DNA of 64,000 nt from Brevibacillus thermoruber 423 (GCF_000454065.1 NZ_KE695650.1:554866-618865); one strand, 5' to 3'; counted from the first letter of the stretch, positions 25,810 to 34,571 are shown. The notes: generated from the sequence alone by a model not told the origin. Program-made: numbers and translations.

Positions 25810-26826
25810 GTGAAGGACGTGAACGTGATCATTACCGGATTTGGCACGGTGGGCAGAGAAGCGGCCCGCCTGCTGGATGAGCGGCGGGAACGCTACCGGA
25901 CGCGGTACGGCGTGGAGGTGAGGCTTGTCGGCGTCGCCCGTTCCCGAACCGGCTGCTACGATGATCAGGGTTTGGCCGCGGAGGTTTGGGAGGCGTTTGC
26001 GCGCGGCGAACTGGCCGGCGATCCGGCGTGTACGGGAGCCGATTTTCTCACCCGCACCCGCCCTGATGTACTGATCGAAACCGGTCCCTCCGACTACGTC
26101 ACGGGCGGGGCCGGTTCCGTTTACATGAAAACCGCGCTGGCACAGGGAACGCACGTGATTGCGGTCTCCAAAGGGGCGCTCGTCGCCGACTACCCGGGAC
26201 TGGCCGCGCTGGCGAAGAAAACCGGCGCCGTCCTGAAAATCAGCGGCGCCACAGCGGCCGCACTGCCGACCGTCGATCTTCTCGAATACAATCTGGCGGG
26301 ATGCGAAGCGGCCGTCGTGGAAGGCATTTTGACCGGGACGGCCAATTTTGTGCTGAGCAGCATGATGGAAGCGGACATCCCGTACGAGGAAGCGATCCGC
26401 CGGGCACAGGAACTGGGGATCGCCGAGCCCGACCCGCGCTTTGACGTGGAGGGATGGGACACCGCATGCAAGCTGACGATTATCGCCAACGCCGCGTTCG
26501 GGGCGGGCCTGCGCCTGGACGACGTGAAGCGGACGGGAATTGCGCATCTGACGCGCGCGCAGATGGACGCGTGGCGGCAGGCCGGACGCGTGCCCAAGCT
26601 CGTCGGCAGCATTCGGCGGACGGCGGAAGGGGTGAAAGCGGCCGTGGAACTTCGCCTGTACGAGCGTGACCATCCCTTCGCCCGCGTTCACGGCACGACC
26701 AAGGCCATCCGGGTCGAAACGGACGCGATGGGCGAACTGCTGGTCATCGGCGGGAAGTCCGATCCGCGCGCTGCTGCGGCGGCTGCGTTGAAAGATTTGG
26801 AGCACATCCTCCAGGCATTCGACTAG
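25810..26826 (+). CDS. Homoserine dehydrogenase-like oxidoreductase without ACT domain
   Basis: This 338-residue protein has an N-terminal Rossmann motif GFGTVG at about 10-15. The homoserine dehydrogenase catalytic region follows (THVIAVSKGALVADYPGLA), then LTGTANFVLSSM and EPDPRFDVEGWDTACKL. The usual C-terminal ACT domain is absent. It may be a real homoserine dehydrogenase or a paralogue acting on another semialdehyde. The GTG start lies seven bases after GAGGGGGAG. It is 54 bases downstream of def and may share its promoter. Confidence 0.75.
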   Translation: MKDVNVIITGFGTVGREAARLLDERRERYRTRYGVEVRLVGVARSRTGCYDDQGLAAEVWEAFARGELAGDPACTGADFLTRTRPDVLIETGPSDYVTGGAGSVYMKTALAQGTHVIAVSKGALVADYPGLAALAKKTGAVLKISGATAAALPTVDLLEYNLAGCEAAVVEGILTGTANFVLSSMMEADIPYEEAIRRAQELGIAEPDPRFDVEGWDTACKLTIIANAAFGAGLRLDDVKRTGIAHLTRAQMDAWRQAGRVPKLVGSIRRTAEGVKAAVELRLYERDHPFARVHGTTKAIRVETDAMGELLVIGGKSDPRAAAAAALKDLEHILQAFD

Positions 26827-26969
26827 AACCGGCTGCCTTCCGGAAATCAAAGAGGGGCGGCCGGCGGGAAGGATGCGGCGCGAAATTGTCCGGTTCCGCC
26901 GCAAAGTGACGCACTGTTTCGAAAAAAAACACCGGCGCGATTCTATAGGGGAAAAAGGGGGAAGAGCGA

Positions 26970-27703
26970 ATGGCGGAAGTCAACGTGTATCATTACAATG
27001 CGTTTGGCACCGTACCCGACAAGGGCAATCCGGCGGGGGTCGTGCTTGACGCCAGCGATCTTGACGACGAGCACATGCTGGCGGTCGCCCGTCAGGTGGG
27101 TTACAACGAAACGGCATTTGTTCTGCCGGCCGAGACGGCTGATCTGCGCATTCGGTTTTTCACGCCCGGCCATGAGGTGAATCTCTGTTCGAGGGTTCCC
27201 TGGACGATTTGGCCGGGGCGATCGGGCTGACCAGAGCCGACCTGGACGAGGAACTTCCGGTCATGTACGGCAGCACCGGCATCTGGACCCTTCTGGTTCC
27301 GGTGAAGCGGCTGGAATCCTTTCGCCGCATGTCCCCCCGCAATGGGGCGTTTCCGGCCGTGCTCACGAGCATGCCCCGTGCGTGCGTCCACCCGTTCTGT
27401 CTGGAAACCTACGATCCGTCCGCCCAGATGCACGGACGCCATTTTTCCTCGCCGTATTCGGGAACGGTGGAGGATCCGGTGACCGGCACCGCTTCCGGGG
27501 TGATGGGCGCCTATTACGCCAGCTACATTCGCACGCCGGACGCGTGGCCGCTGTCGCTTGTCGTGGAGCAGGGGCACGAGATGGGACGGGAAGGGAACGT
27601 GCACGTCGAAGTACACCAGGCCGGTGATCAGTTGGATGTCACCATCGCGGGAACGGGCGTCTATGTACGGGAGTCGCTGGTCCGCGTCGAAATCGGCCGA
27701 TGA
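26970..27703 (+). pseudogene. PhzF-family isomerase pseudogene (internal deletion)
   Basis: The 5' part (from ATG 26970) matches PhzF proteins through GNPAGVVLD, the catalytic-Glu region GYNETAFV and [11 protein letters not shown]. At about 27185 the family match jumps to another frame, which continues [15 protein letters not shown] and later [16 protein letters not shown] and runs to the stop at 27701-27703. About 50-70 residues of the middle, including GHATVA, are missing at the jump. PhzF proteins are usually 260-300 residues and need both halves in one frame, so this gene is very likely inactive. Confidence 0.75.
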
Positions 27704-27712
27704 CGCCGCCAG

Positions 27713-27749
27713 CAAAAAAGCCGTGCCTCTCACGCGAGAAGCACGGCTT
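27713..27749 (-). terminator. Intrinsic terminator of the CAP-domain gene
   Basis: Nine-base arms (27718-27726 and 27741-27749) with an inner CTCTC/GAGA pairing are followed on the minus strand by a run of six T. Confidence 0.85.
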
Positions 27750-27769
27750 GCTGATTCTCTGTTCGCTGG

Positions 27770-28468
27770 TTATCCGGTAAATTCCTGCACCCAGTACCCG
27801 TTGTGGTAGGCCACGCCAATTTTCGTGAAGTTCGGATTCAAAATATTGGCACGATGGCCTTGGCTGTTCATCCATTGCTGCATGACTTCCTGCGGGCTGC
27901 GCTGACCCATGGCGATATTTTCGCCGGCGGTTCTGAAGGTGATGCCGTATCGTTTCATCATGTCAAACGGAGAACCGTAGGTCGGGCTGGTGTGGCTGAA
28001 GTAATGGTTTTGGTACATGTCGACCGCTTTGTCCATGGCCACTTTGGACAGGGCGCTGTCCAGCGTCAGCGGCTTCAACCCGGCTTTGGCGCGCTCCTGG
28101 TTCACCAGGTCGGCCACCTGCTTGGCAAATTGGGAAACGGACGGTGCCGCTTGTTGGGCCGGAGCTTTCGGCTGGGCAACGACCTGGTTGCCGGTCGGAG
28201 CGGCAGGCTTCTGTACCGGGTACTGTACCGGCAGTTGAACCGGTTTTTGAACCGGCTGTTTCACCGGGACCGGCATGTACACTTTCCATACGGGGCTTAC
28301 GTTCGGTGCTTGTTGGAAAGAACCGAAGTATTGAAAGTAGGGGAACCACTGTTTTTGGCCGGCGATCGATTTGTACGGGCAAGTCGTCGCGGCAAATGCG
28401 GACGTGGAAATGCTGGTGACGGCCAATCCCATAGCGATGGCGATGATCGGCTTGGCAAATCGTTTCAT
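27770..28468 (-). CDS. Secreted CAP/SCP-domain protein (YkwD-like)
   Basis: This is a 232-residue protein with a signal peptide (cleavage near AFAATT). A linker made of PVQ/PVK repeats follows, for example QPVQKPVQLPVQYPVQKP, then a C-terminal CAP domain from about residue 115 with HYFSHTSPTYGSPFDMM, AGENIAMG and WMNSQGHRANILNP. The start MKRFA at 28468 is preferred, with GTG 28474 possible. Similar YkwD/SafA-associated proteins occur in spore coats and cell envelopes. A c-di-AMP riboswitch in the leader ties expression to envelope and osmotic stress. Confidence 0.88.
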   Translation of the reverse strand: MKRFAKPIIAIAMGLAVTSISTSAFAATTCPYKSIAGQKQWFPYFQYFGSFQQAPNVSPVWKVYMPVPVKQPVQKPVQLPVQYPVQKPAAPTGNQVVAQPKAPAQQAAPSVSQFAKQVADLVNQERAKAGLKPLTLDSALSKVAMDKAVDMYQNHYFSHTSPTYGSPFDMMKRYGITFRTAGENIAMGQRSPQEVMQQWMNSQGHRANILNPNFTKIGVAYHNGYWVQEFTG

Positions 28469-28487
28469 GTGCACATCGTCTCCTTTT

Positions 28488-28620
28488 CTTCGCCTACGAG
28501 GTTAGTTGTCGGGTTGGGATTGAGGAGACAACCCTTCGCCATTCGGCGATTCACCCCATGCAGACCGTGGTCTGCAAAAAAAGTCCCCCGCACTTCCGCT
28601 GTCGGAAGTTTCGGCTTGTT
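28488..28620 (-). ncRNA. c-di-AMP riboswitch (ydaO/yuaA motif)
   Basis: Read on the minus strand, the leader contains, in order, GCCGAAAC, a TTCCG/CGGAA hairpin, GCGGGGGAC, a TGCAGACC/GGTCTGCA hairpin, GGGGTGAATC, a GCC..GGC hairpin, and finally ACCCGACAACTAACCTCGTA followed by GGCG. These are the conserved blocks of the ydaO/yuaA class in the right order. The class is known to turn genes off when c-di-AMP binds, often genes for wall remodelling or potassium transport. The gene start lies about 20 bases beyond. Confidence 0.88.
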
Positions 28621-28644
28621 TTTGGCTCGGTTACGAGGATAACA

Positions 28645-28672
28645 AAGATACCGGCAAAAGGGAACCTTCAAA
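28645..28672 (-). promoter_or_regulatory. Promoter driving the riboswitch
   Basis: On the minus strand TTTGAA (28667-28672) and TATCTT (28645-28650) are 16 bases apart, and predicted transcription begins just before the riboswitch. Confidence 0.45.
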
Positions 28673-28742
28673 ATATGGAAACGATGGTCGCTCAGCGTGA
28701 CGACCGGCGGAATGACGCCAGCCGCGCCCGCTGTCATCGGCG

Positions 28743-28774
28743 GTATAGCAATCTCGGAAATGGAACCATACTAA
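28743..28774 (+). promoter_or_regulatory. Candidate sigma-G (forespore) promoter
   Basis: CATACTA (28768-28774) equals the best sigma-G -10 consensus. GTATA at 28743-28747 is a plausible -35 core, with a slightly long spacer. It is 31 bases before the 51-residue gene. Confidence 0.45.
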
Positions 28775-28804
28775 ACGGGAAACCAAAACGGGAGGCGATG
28801 AGGG

Positions 28805-28960
28805 ATGGACAAACAGACGGATGTCAATGTGGAACTGCAGCAGGTGGGCGCGTATCCGACAAAGCAGAAAATGCACCAGCAAAACGTGCCGCTGCTGGAT
28901 GAGGAGGCGCACGAGACGCCCCCGACGAAGCAGCCTTCCGCCGAAGATACGCAGGGTTGA
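28805..28960 (+). CDS. Small hydrophilic protein (51 aa), possibly forespore-specific
   Basis: ATG 28805 follows a purine-rich GGGAGG region. The 51-residue product has no hydrophobic segment. It is rich in Gln, Glu, Asp and Pro (for example VELQQVGAYPTKQKMHQQNV) and has no cysteine. I do not recognise a family. The upstream CATACTA element and the strong terminator after it make it a complete small unit. Small hydrophilic Gln-rich proteins made in the forespore are known in Bacillus, but nothing here proves that role. Confidence 0.6.
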   Translation: MDKQTDVNVELQQVGAYPTKQKMHQQNVPLLDEEAHETPPTKQPSAEDTQG

Positions 28961-29010
28961 CCAGGCTGTCAGTCCGGCGGAACGATTACCGACAGGGAGT
29001 AGAGGAACAA

Positions 29011-29045
29011 AAAGGTTATCCTGCCCAGGCGGGATAACCTTTTTT
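29011..29045 (+). terminator. Intrinsic terminator
   Basis: AAAGGTTATCCTGC pairs with GCGGGATAACCTTT around a four-base loop, followed by T residues. Confidence 0.9.
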
Positions 29046-29197
29046 CATGACGTTCGTGACGGCCGGCGTTGGCAAATCGACGTGCTCCCACCCATTCCGC
29101 CATACATGAAGAAAAAGTTTTGAATAACAAGAATGCTTCTTGTCGTCAGAAGCATGGATGATAGAATGAAAAAGCTGCCATTTCTGGGAGGTGTAAC

Positions 29198-30163
29198 ATG
29201 ACCGGACAAATCGAATGGTTGCAAAGCAAAAGTCCCGCCCTTTGTTCAGCAGTCGGCATCGAGCCGATTCACAAAGGATTTTCGTCCGACAGAAAATACC
29301 TGGTCCGCATGGAGTCGGGAGAACGGCGAGTCCTGCGCATTGCGGACCAGAGCCGCTGGGAACGAAAGCGGTCGGAGTTTCACACCCTCCACGCCCTGCA
29401 GCCGTTCGGGGCGAGCATTCCGCAGCCGATTGAATGCGGGATCGCAGAGGACCTGCAGCTTTGCTACATCCTGCTGTCCCATATCGACGGAGAGGACGCC
29501 AGGGACATCCTGCCTCTCTGTACGGAAGAAGAACAGTTCTGCATCGGATGGCAGGCGGGTCAAGACCTGAGAAAACTGCACCAGCTTCACGCTCCGTCCG
29601 ACATCCCCGCCTGGCATTCGCGAGCCGTCCAAAAACACGCGAGATACCTCGAAGCGTATCGCACCGCTGGTCTGGCCATCCCGCACGACGAGAAAATCAT
29701 GGTGTTTGTGGAAGAAAACAAAGCGTATCTGCGCAAGCGGCCAAACCGGTTCCAGCACGATGACTTCCACGTGGGCAATCTGATCGCAAAGGACAAGCAG
29801 TACGCTGGGGCCATCGATTTCGACCGGTTCGATTGGGGAGACCCCATCCACGACTTTTGCAAGCTGGCCTTGTTCAGCAGGGAGGTAAGCGTTCCCTTTT
29901 GCATCGGCCAGATCTGCGGATATTTTTATCCGAACGAGATCCCGCCGGCGTTTTGGACGCTGTACACGGTCTACGTGGCGATGAGCCTGTTCTCCGCCGT
30001 GGTCTGGACCGTCCGCGTGGCTCCGGACCAGCTTCAGGAGATGCTCATCCGAGTGCGGCTCATTGCGGAAGATCACCTGTATTTTGAACGCGTGGAACCG
30101 GCGTGGTTTTCGGCAGACCGCGACAAGTGGGAATCGGTTGTGCGGTCGCTGTGCCAACATTGA
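29198..30163 (+). CDS. Aminoglycoside phosphotransferase-like kinase
   Basis: This 321-residue protein kinase-like phosphotransferase shows the catalytic loop HDDFHVGNL, which in APH enzymes is HGDxHxxN, so the Gly is replaced by Asp. The metal-binding IDFDRFDWGDP follows. The N-lobe has KGFSSDRKYLVRM as nucleotide-binding loop and lysine-equivalent region. The substrate may be a small alcohol or aminoglycoside-like compound; nothing in the neighbours decides. ATG 29198 has GGGAGGTG upstream. A single gene follows before comB. Confidence 0.75.
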   Translation: MTGQIEWLQSKSPALCSAVGIEPIHKGFSSDRKYLVRMESGERRVLRIADQSRWERKRSEFHTLHALQPFGASIPQPIECGIAEDLQLCYILLSHIDGEDARDILPLCTEEEQFCIGWQAGQDLRKLHQLHAPSDIPAWHSRAVQKHARYLEAYRTAGLAIPHDEKIMVFVEENKAYLRKRPNRFQHDDFHVGNLIAKDKQYAGAIDFDRFDWGDPIHDFCKLALFSREVSVPFCIGQICGYFYPNEIPPAFWTLYTVYVAMSLFSAVVWTVRVAPDQLQEMLIRVRLIAEDHLYFERVEPAWFSADRDKWESVVRSLCQH

Positions 30164-30200
30164 TGGTGAACACGCAATCCTGGAAAGGTAGGGGAAGAAA

Positions 30201-30935
30201 ATGGCGGATGTGGCGGTGTTTCAGCAAAACGGGTTTCACGCCCGGTTTGATTGGGGGTATGAAGGGGTAAAAGCCTTGGCCCCCGTTTCCGACATCGTCG
30301 TGATCGTCGATGTGCTCTCGTTTACCACCTGCGTCGATGTCGTCCTCACTCGGGGCGGAGTGGTATATCCGTATCGCTTTCGGGACGCGTCCGCCTCGGA
30401 ATACGCGGCCAGGGTCCATGCCGTTTTGGCCGGCAAACGCGGCGAACCCATCTCGCTGTCTCCCGCTTCGCTCTCCGCGATTCACGAGGGGTGCCGGATC
30501 GTACTGCCGTCGCCCAACGGGGCCACGTGCGCCTTTTTGGCAAAGGACAGCGGCGCGGTCGTGGTGGCCGGCAGTTTGCGAAATGCCTCGGCGGTGGCCC
30601 GGTTCATCCGACAAACAGGGGGCGTCGTCACGGTGATCGCCAGCGGGGAGCGGTGGCCGGACGGCAGCCTCCGTCCCGCTTTCGAGGACATGGTTGCGGC
30701 TGGGGCGATCCTCGGCGAGCTTAGCGGGTACCGGCTTTCTCCGGAGGCCCGCCTGGCTGTTGCTGCCTTTGATACCGCCAAGCCGGAGCTGTACCCGCTG
30801 CTGTGTGAGTCCGCCTCGGGACGGGAGCTGATCGCGGCGGGATTTGCCGAGGATGTGGCGATCGCTTCCGCTTGGAATGCCAGTCAGACGGTTCCTGTGC
30901 TCAATCGGGAAGGGGCGTTTGTCCCCGGACGATAG
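30201..30935 (+). CDS. comB: 2-phosphosulfolactate phosphatase family protein ComB
   Basis: This 244-residue protein of the ComB family starts with a conserved region VVIVDVLSFTTCVDVVLTRG, then IVLPSPNGATCAFLAKD, and GERWPDGSLRPAFEDMVAAG. ComB removes phosphate from 2-phosphosulfolactate in coenzyme M and sulfolactate pathways; in Bacillus the relative YitC leads to spore-associated sulfolactate. No other sulfolactate gene is visible nearby. ATG 30201 follows a GGGGAAG box. The G-rich end merges into the ribosome binding site of a small downstream ORF. Confidence 0.85.
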   Translation: MADVAVFQQNGFHARFDWGYEGVKALAPVSDIVVIVDVLSFTTCVDVVLTRGGVVYPYRFRDASASEYAARVHAVLAGKRGEPISLSPASLSAIHEGCRIVLPSPNGATCAFLAKDSGAVVVAGSLRNASAVARFIRQTGGVVTVIASGERWPDGSLRPAFEDMVAAGAILGELSGYRLSPEARLAVAAFDTAKPELYPLLCESASGRELIAAGFAEDVAIASAWNASQTVPVLNREGAFVPGR

Positions 30936-30949
30936 TGGGGGAGGAAGCC

Positions 30950-31228
30950 ATGCAGATGTTTTTTCATCCCCCTGCCGCCAAGCCGACGCGCAGGCAGCCG
31001 AGAACCGTCGGCAAGCAATCTTTGATGCTCTTCAAGAAACTCTCCTCTGAATTAAACAGTCGTTTAAAAGAGCTCTTTCGTCTTCACTCGCGTAATCTCC
31101 TCAATCATAATGTCATGTCTGATATACTCGGTCGCGACGAGCACGAGCGCAGGGTCTCTCGTCTTGACCGCCCAAGCGGAAGAGGTATCACCTCCAACGA
31201 TAGTGGTTATGCAGCTACCTACCCGTAA
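30950..31228 (+). CDS. Possible small ORF in a scarred region (92 aa)
   Basis: ATG 30950 sits behind a strong GGGGGAGGA, fourteen bases after the comB stop. The first 40 residues look like a basic amphipathic protein (RRQPRTVGKQSLMLFKKLSS). After about base 31060 base composition drops and the sequence looks non-coding. This may be the 5' end of a gene that was replaced by foreign DNA. I do not recognise it. Confidence 0.3.
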   Translation: MQMFFHPPAAKPTRRQPRTVGKQSLMLFKKLSSELNSRLKELFRLHSRNLLNHNVMSDILGRDEHERRVSRLDRPSGRGITSNDSGYAATYP

Positions 31229-31313
31229 AGTTGCTGCACACTTGACTGTCAATCAACAACCGTATGTGCCTGATGGCAAAAGGTACCTCGTACTGGCTCC
31301 GTACCTGGAATGA
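31110..31313 (+). pseudogene. Possible fragment of a secreted protein
   Basis: This 67-codon frame has a stretch like the end of a signal peptide (SLVLTAQAEE) followed by VAAHLTVNQQPYVPDGKRYL and LAPYLE. That loosely resembles the start of a copper amine oxidase N-terminal-like domain (VNG..., APYIKNGRT). The similarity ends at a stop where the family would continue. No lactococcin 972-type motif was found. Very uncertain. Confidence 0.2.
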
Positions 31314-31389
31314 CGAGAAACTCAGATAACAAAAAGCGGTGTTTACAGGGACACGAATCGGACCATGTGATTCTTTTGCCGAGGGTAAC

Positions 31390-31435
31390 GTCCATACGAG
31401 ATGGACTTGATCCATGCAGGTAGGTGTACTATAAT
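31390..31435 (+). promoter_or_regulatory. Sigma-A promoter with adjacent inverted repeat, for the DUF1430 ABC unit
   Basis: TTGATC (31407-31412) and a perfect TATAAT (31430-31435) are exactly 17 bases apart. Directly before the -35 lies a perfect inverted repeat, GTCCAT ACGAG ATGGAC (31390-31406), a likely regulator site. The start codon of the membrane protein is 150 bases downstream, so a long leader is made. Confidence 0.7.
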
Positions 31436-31584
31436 TACAAACAATTTGATTGGTGAATAATAACAAAATATAAAAATTAACCCAAAAAAACAACTGTTTT
31501 CAATGGGAGAAATGAACAGCAAGCGGCAAACAAACTCAGACACATGGTGAGGGTGAATGGTCATCCAATGGAGGAGAGGGTACA

Positions 31585-33876
31585 TTGAAAAAGATACTAT
31601 CGAGTTTGCTGCTCTTTCTATTCGCGGTGTCTTTTCTGTTGGCTTACCATCAAGCCTATCGGGATGAACTCGATCAACTGGAAAAGGCAGGAGAGGAGAT
31701 TTCAAAGCCGTTTACGATTCCCAACTATGCCAATTTTGCTTCACCGGATGAGATGTACCCGATCTTATTCGAAGCGGCCGTCGAAACCAGGGTCAATCTC
31801 TTCCGAACACACATCGATTACAGTGTGGATGACGAGGTCCGGATTCACAAATACGTGCTGCTGACAGACAACACCCGGTTGTTTGATTCCTTTCGATTGA
31901 AAAGCGGCAGATTTCTGACTGCGGAAGACACCCAACAGGGCAATTCGTTTCTATCCACGGCAGACTCCGGAGACGAGGATCAGGTGGGGCGGATCAAGAG
32001 TTTCGGAAACCATACCCTGTTCGAAATGAAACCGCTCCGGTTTGCTTATAAACACCTTCCCGTAGAAGGCCGGTATTTTGTGGAGGCATCTGAGGCACAA
32101 TACAAGGAGTTTGTTGAACGCATCATCAACAAGATCATGGCTGCTAAACTGGTTGACCAGGGGACTCTGCTTACTCCTGAAGATTTCAAGGGTCAATCTA
32201 ACAATTCTGGAGAAATGGAAATCGAGGATGATTTCTTCGCATATATCAGGTACGTGATTGTTATCATCACGATCTTTATGCTCATTTACTATATGTTTAA
32301 CGAATCCAAGCGGATCGGCGTGTTGAAAATGCACGGCCTGTCCAACGTGCGCCTGTGGTACGTCGTTGTCGGGAGATTGATTACCGTTGTTTTTGCGCTG
32401 GCCGCGGTGATCTCTATACTAGCGTCCTTGGTAATAAAAGATACGACTGGTCAGTTCATGGGAAGCGTCTTCCTCTCTCAATTGACGAGTTATGTCATTG
32501 TCACGTTGATTTCACTCATCGCGTATATCTTTCTTTCTCGAATAAAGATTGTCGACGTGATCAAAAACCGCAAGGAAACGAATGGCATCTTTGCATTGAA
32601 CACGCTGCTCAAGACCGGATGCTCCCTCTTTCTCATCCTGGTCATCCTTTCCATCTGGAGCCAGTATCATGATTTGCGCATCAAACAGGAAAATCTGAAA
32701 AGCTGGGAGCGCAGCAAGGATTACGGTGTGTTCTATCCCCTAAAGGTCGGGAACGATTTGGAGGATATAGAGAAAGGTGCGCACAAAATGACGGTAACGC
32801 AAGTCACGGCCCTTTATCCTCTACTCAACCGCATGGGAGCCGTATTCATCGATGCGGGGGACTATGAGCAAACAGCGCTTCGTTTGAACAGTGGGTTTGA
32901 CGGTATACGTACTATATCGGTAAATCCTAATTATCTGCGGGAGTTTCCCGTCTATAATGCACAAAATCATCCTGTGATGATTTCCGAGGATACGAGCGAT
33001 TTGATTTTGCTTGTACCTGCAAAATATCGCAGCAATGAAAAAGATATTTTGGATTACATCAAGAAATCCAGAAAAAGTCGTGCGGAAGGGGATGAAAACC
33101 TGTTTCACGTGGAGGTTCCCGATCGCGTGCGGAATCAAGCGTTGAAAATCATCTGGATCGCAAACGGGCAGAAAATATTCAGCTTCAATCCGGAAGTATT
33201 TCGCACGGAAAACAATATGATTGTCGATCCGATCATCCAGGTGGTCACCGAGAAAAACAGTCTCGTTGCAGACAAGGCAAACATGATGAGTGGTGGCGGG
33301 GGGCGCGATCCGTTGAAAGTGAAACTGATCAACAGAGACACCGAGCGGACGTTACAGGCGCTTGAACCTGAATTAAAAAGGCTGAAACTGGATGACAACC
33401 TGACAAGCCTGATCACCGTCGAACAGTACGTGTTGGGGCAGATATACGAGCTGCAAAAGCAGAGGAACCAGCTATTGTTCATCAGCCTCGGACTGGCAGC
33501 GGGATTGTTGGTGCTTGTTGTGCAGAATTTGAGCGTATTTTTCAGCAAATACCAGCAAAGAATTATCGTTCGTCGATTGTTTGGGACGGGTTTCTTCCGA
33601 ACGTACAAGGAGTATCTGTGGCTGTTGACAGCGACCTGGGTGATTCAGATTGGCATTTGTTTCCTGATGAACAACGGGCTGGCATCCCTTCTGTTGCAGG
33701 AGGCGGCGAGGGTTTTTGCCGTGGCGACATCCATCCACGAGGCCATGGGTTCCTCTGACATCAACGTGCTTGCAGCAGGCGTCGGGGTGGTGGCCGTGGA
33801 ATTTGCAGCGTCTGTTCTTGCACTCTTCGTGATCGAGCATCGGAACAAAGTGAACATCCTGAAAGGGGAGGGATAA
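31585..33876 (+). CDS. DUF1430 membrane protein, bacteriocin-type ABC permease
   Basis: This 763-residue integral membrane protein has one N-terminal span, a large extracellular domain (about 25-205), three central spans (about 215-320), a second extracellular domain, and three C-terminal spans. It thus has FtsX/MacB-like topology. Runs such as YYMFNESKRIGVLKMHGLSN and FFRTYKEYLWLLTATW follow the DUF1430 family linked with lactococcin-972-type peptides. The start is TTG 31585 behind GGAGGAGAGGG. Base composition is more AT-rich than in the flanks, which suggests transfer. Its ATPase partner starts six bases later. Confidence 0.8.
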   Translation: MKKILSSLLLFLFAVSFLLAYHQAYRDELDQLEKAGEEISKPFTIPNYANFASPDEMYPILFEAAVETRVNLFRTHIDYSVDDEVRIHKYVLLTDNTRLFDSFRLKSGRFLTAEDTQQGNSFLSTADSGDEDQVGRIKSFGNHTLFEMKPLRFAYKHLPVEGRYFVEASEAQYKEFVERIINKIMAAKLVDQGTLLTPEDFKGQSNNSGEMEIEDDFFAYIRYVIVIITIFMLIYYMFNESKRIGVLKMHGLSNVRLWYVVVGRLITVVFALAAVISILASLVIKDTTGQFMGSVFLSQLTSYVIVTLISLIAYIFLSRIKIVDVIKNRKETNGIFALNTLLKTGCSLFLILVILSIWSQYHDLRIKQENLKSWERSKDYGVFYPLKVGNDLEDIEKGAHKMTVTQVTALYPLLNRMGAVFIDAGDYEQTALRLNSGFDGIRTISVNPNYLREFPVYNAQNHPVMISEDTSDLILLVPAKYRSNEKDILDYIKKSRKSRAEGDENLFHVEVPDRVRNQALKIIWIANGQKIFSFNPEVFRTENNMIVDPIIQVVTEKNSLVADKANMMSGGGGRDPLKVKLINRDTERTLQALEPELKRLKLDDNLTSLITVEQYVLGQIYELQKQRNQLLFISLGLAAGLLVLVVQNLSVFFSKYQQRIIVRRLFGTGFFRTYKEYLWLLTATWVIQIGICFLMNNGLASLLLQEAARVFAVATSIHEAMGSSDINVLAAGVGVVAVEFAASVLALFVIEHRNKVNILKGEG

Positions 33877-33881
33877 GCGGC

Positions 33882-34523
33882 ATGAACACGGTATGCGAAC
33901 TGGTGGATGTCAGCAAGCGCTATCAAGACCACGTGGTTCTTGACCAGATACATTTGCAGGTCTGCGAGGGGGAGATGCTCGCCATTACCGGGAAAAGCGG
34001 TTCCGGCAAGACAACCGTTCTCAATATCATGGGATTGCTGGAAAAGCCGAGCAGCGGTACTGTCAAACTGTTTGGCGAGAACAGCCCACGGATTGGTTCG
34101 GCTCAGGCAAACAGGCTTCTCCGGACCAGAATCGCTTATCTGTTCCAGAATTACGCATTGATTGATGATGCGTCGGTGGACGAAAATCTTGAAATCCCGC
34201 TACTCTATTCAAAGGCAGCGAGAAAGGAAAAGCAAAAACGAAAGCTGGATGCGCTTGAGAAGGTGGGGCTGGATATTCCGCTCAAGCAGAAAATATATGG
34301 CCTTTCAGGCGGGGAGCAGCAGCGGGTGGCAATCGCGAGAATCCTGTTAAAACCCTGCGAGCTCATCCTTGCCGATGAACCCACGGGCTCATTGGATGCC
34401 GACAACCGGAACGAAATCGTAAAGCTGCTGCAGGGACTCAATCAGGAAGGCAAAACCATCGTCATCGTTACGCACGATCCGTACGTTGCGGAAGCGTGTG
34501 ACAGAATCGTTAAACTGTCGTGA
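33882..34523 (+). CDS. ABC transporter ATPase, lactococcin-972 export type
   Basis: This 213-residue LolD/MacB-like ATPase has Walker A GKSGSGKTT, Q-loop FQNYALIDDASV, signature GLSGGEQQRVAIAR, Walker B LILADEPTGSLD and H-loop VTHD. It pairs with the DUF1430 protein in front of it. The group normally works with a secreted bacteriocin encoded beside it. No such gene was recognised here, so the pair may export an unseen peptide, give immunity, or be a leftover. Confidence 0.88.
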   Translation: MNTVCELVDVSKRYQDHVVLDQIHLQVCEGEMLAITGKSGSGKTTVLNIMGLLEKPSSGTVKLFGENSPRIGSAQANRLLRTRIAYLFQNYALIDDASVDENLEIPLLYSKAARKEKQKRKLDALEKVGLDIPLKQKIYGLSGGEQQRVAIARILLKPCELILADEPTGSLDADNRNEIVKLLQGLNQEGKTIVIVTHDPYVAEACDRIVKLS

Positions 34524-34571
34524 GGGTGCCTGCCCCCTTTGCAGGGACAGGATCAACAAGCCTTCGCGAAT

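Noticed and set aside
31110..31313. Lactococcin 972-type bacteriocin precursor for the neighbouring exporter
   Set aside because: The frame has a signal-like start but lacks the Trp/Gly/Tyr pattern of that family, and it overlaps another doubtful frame.
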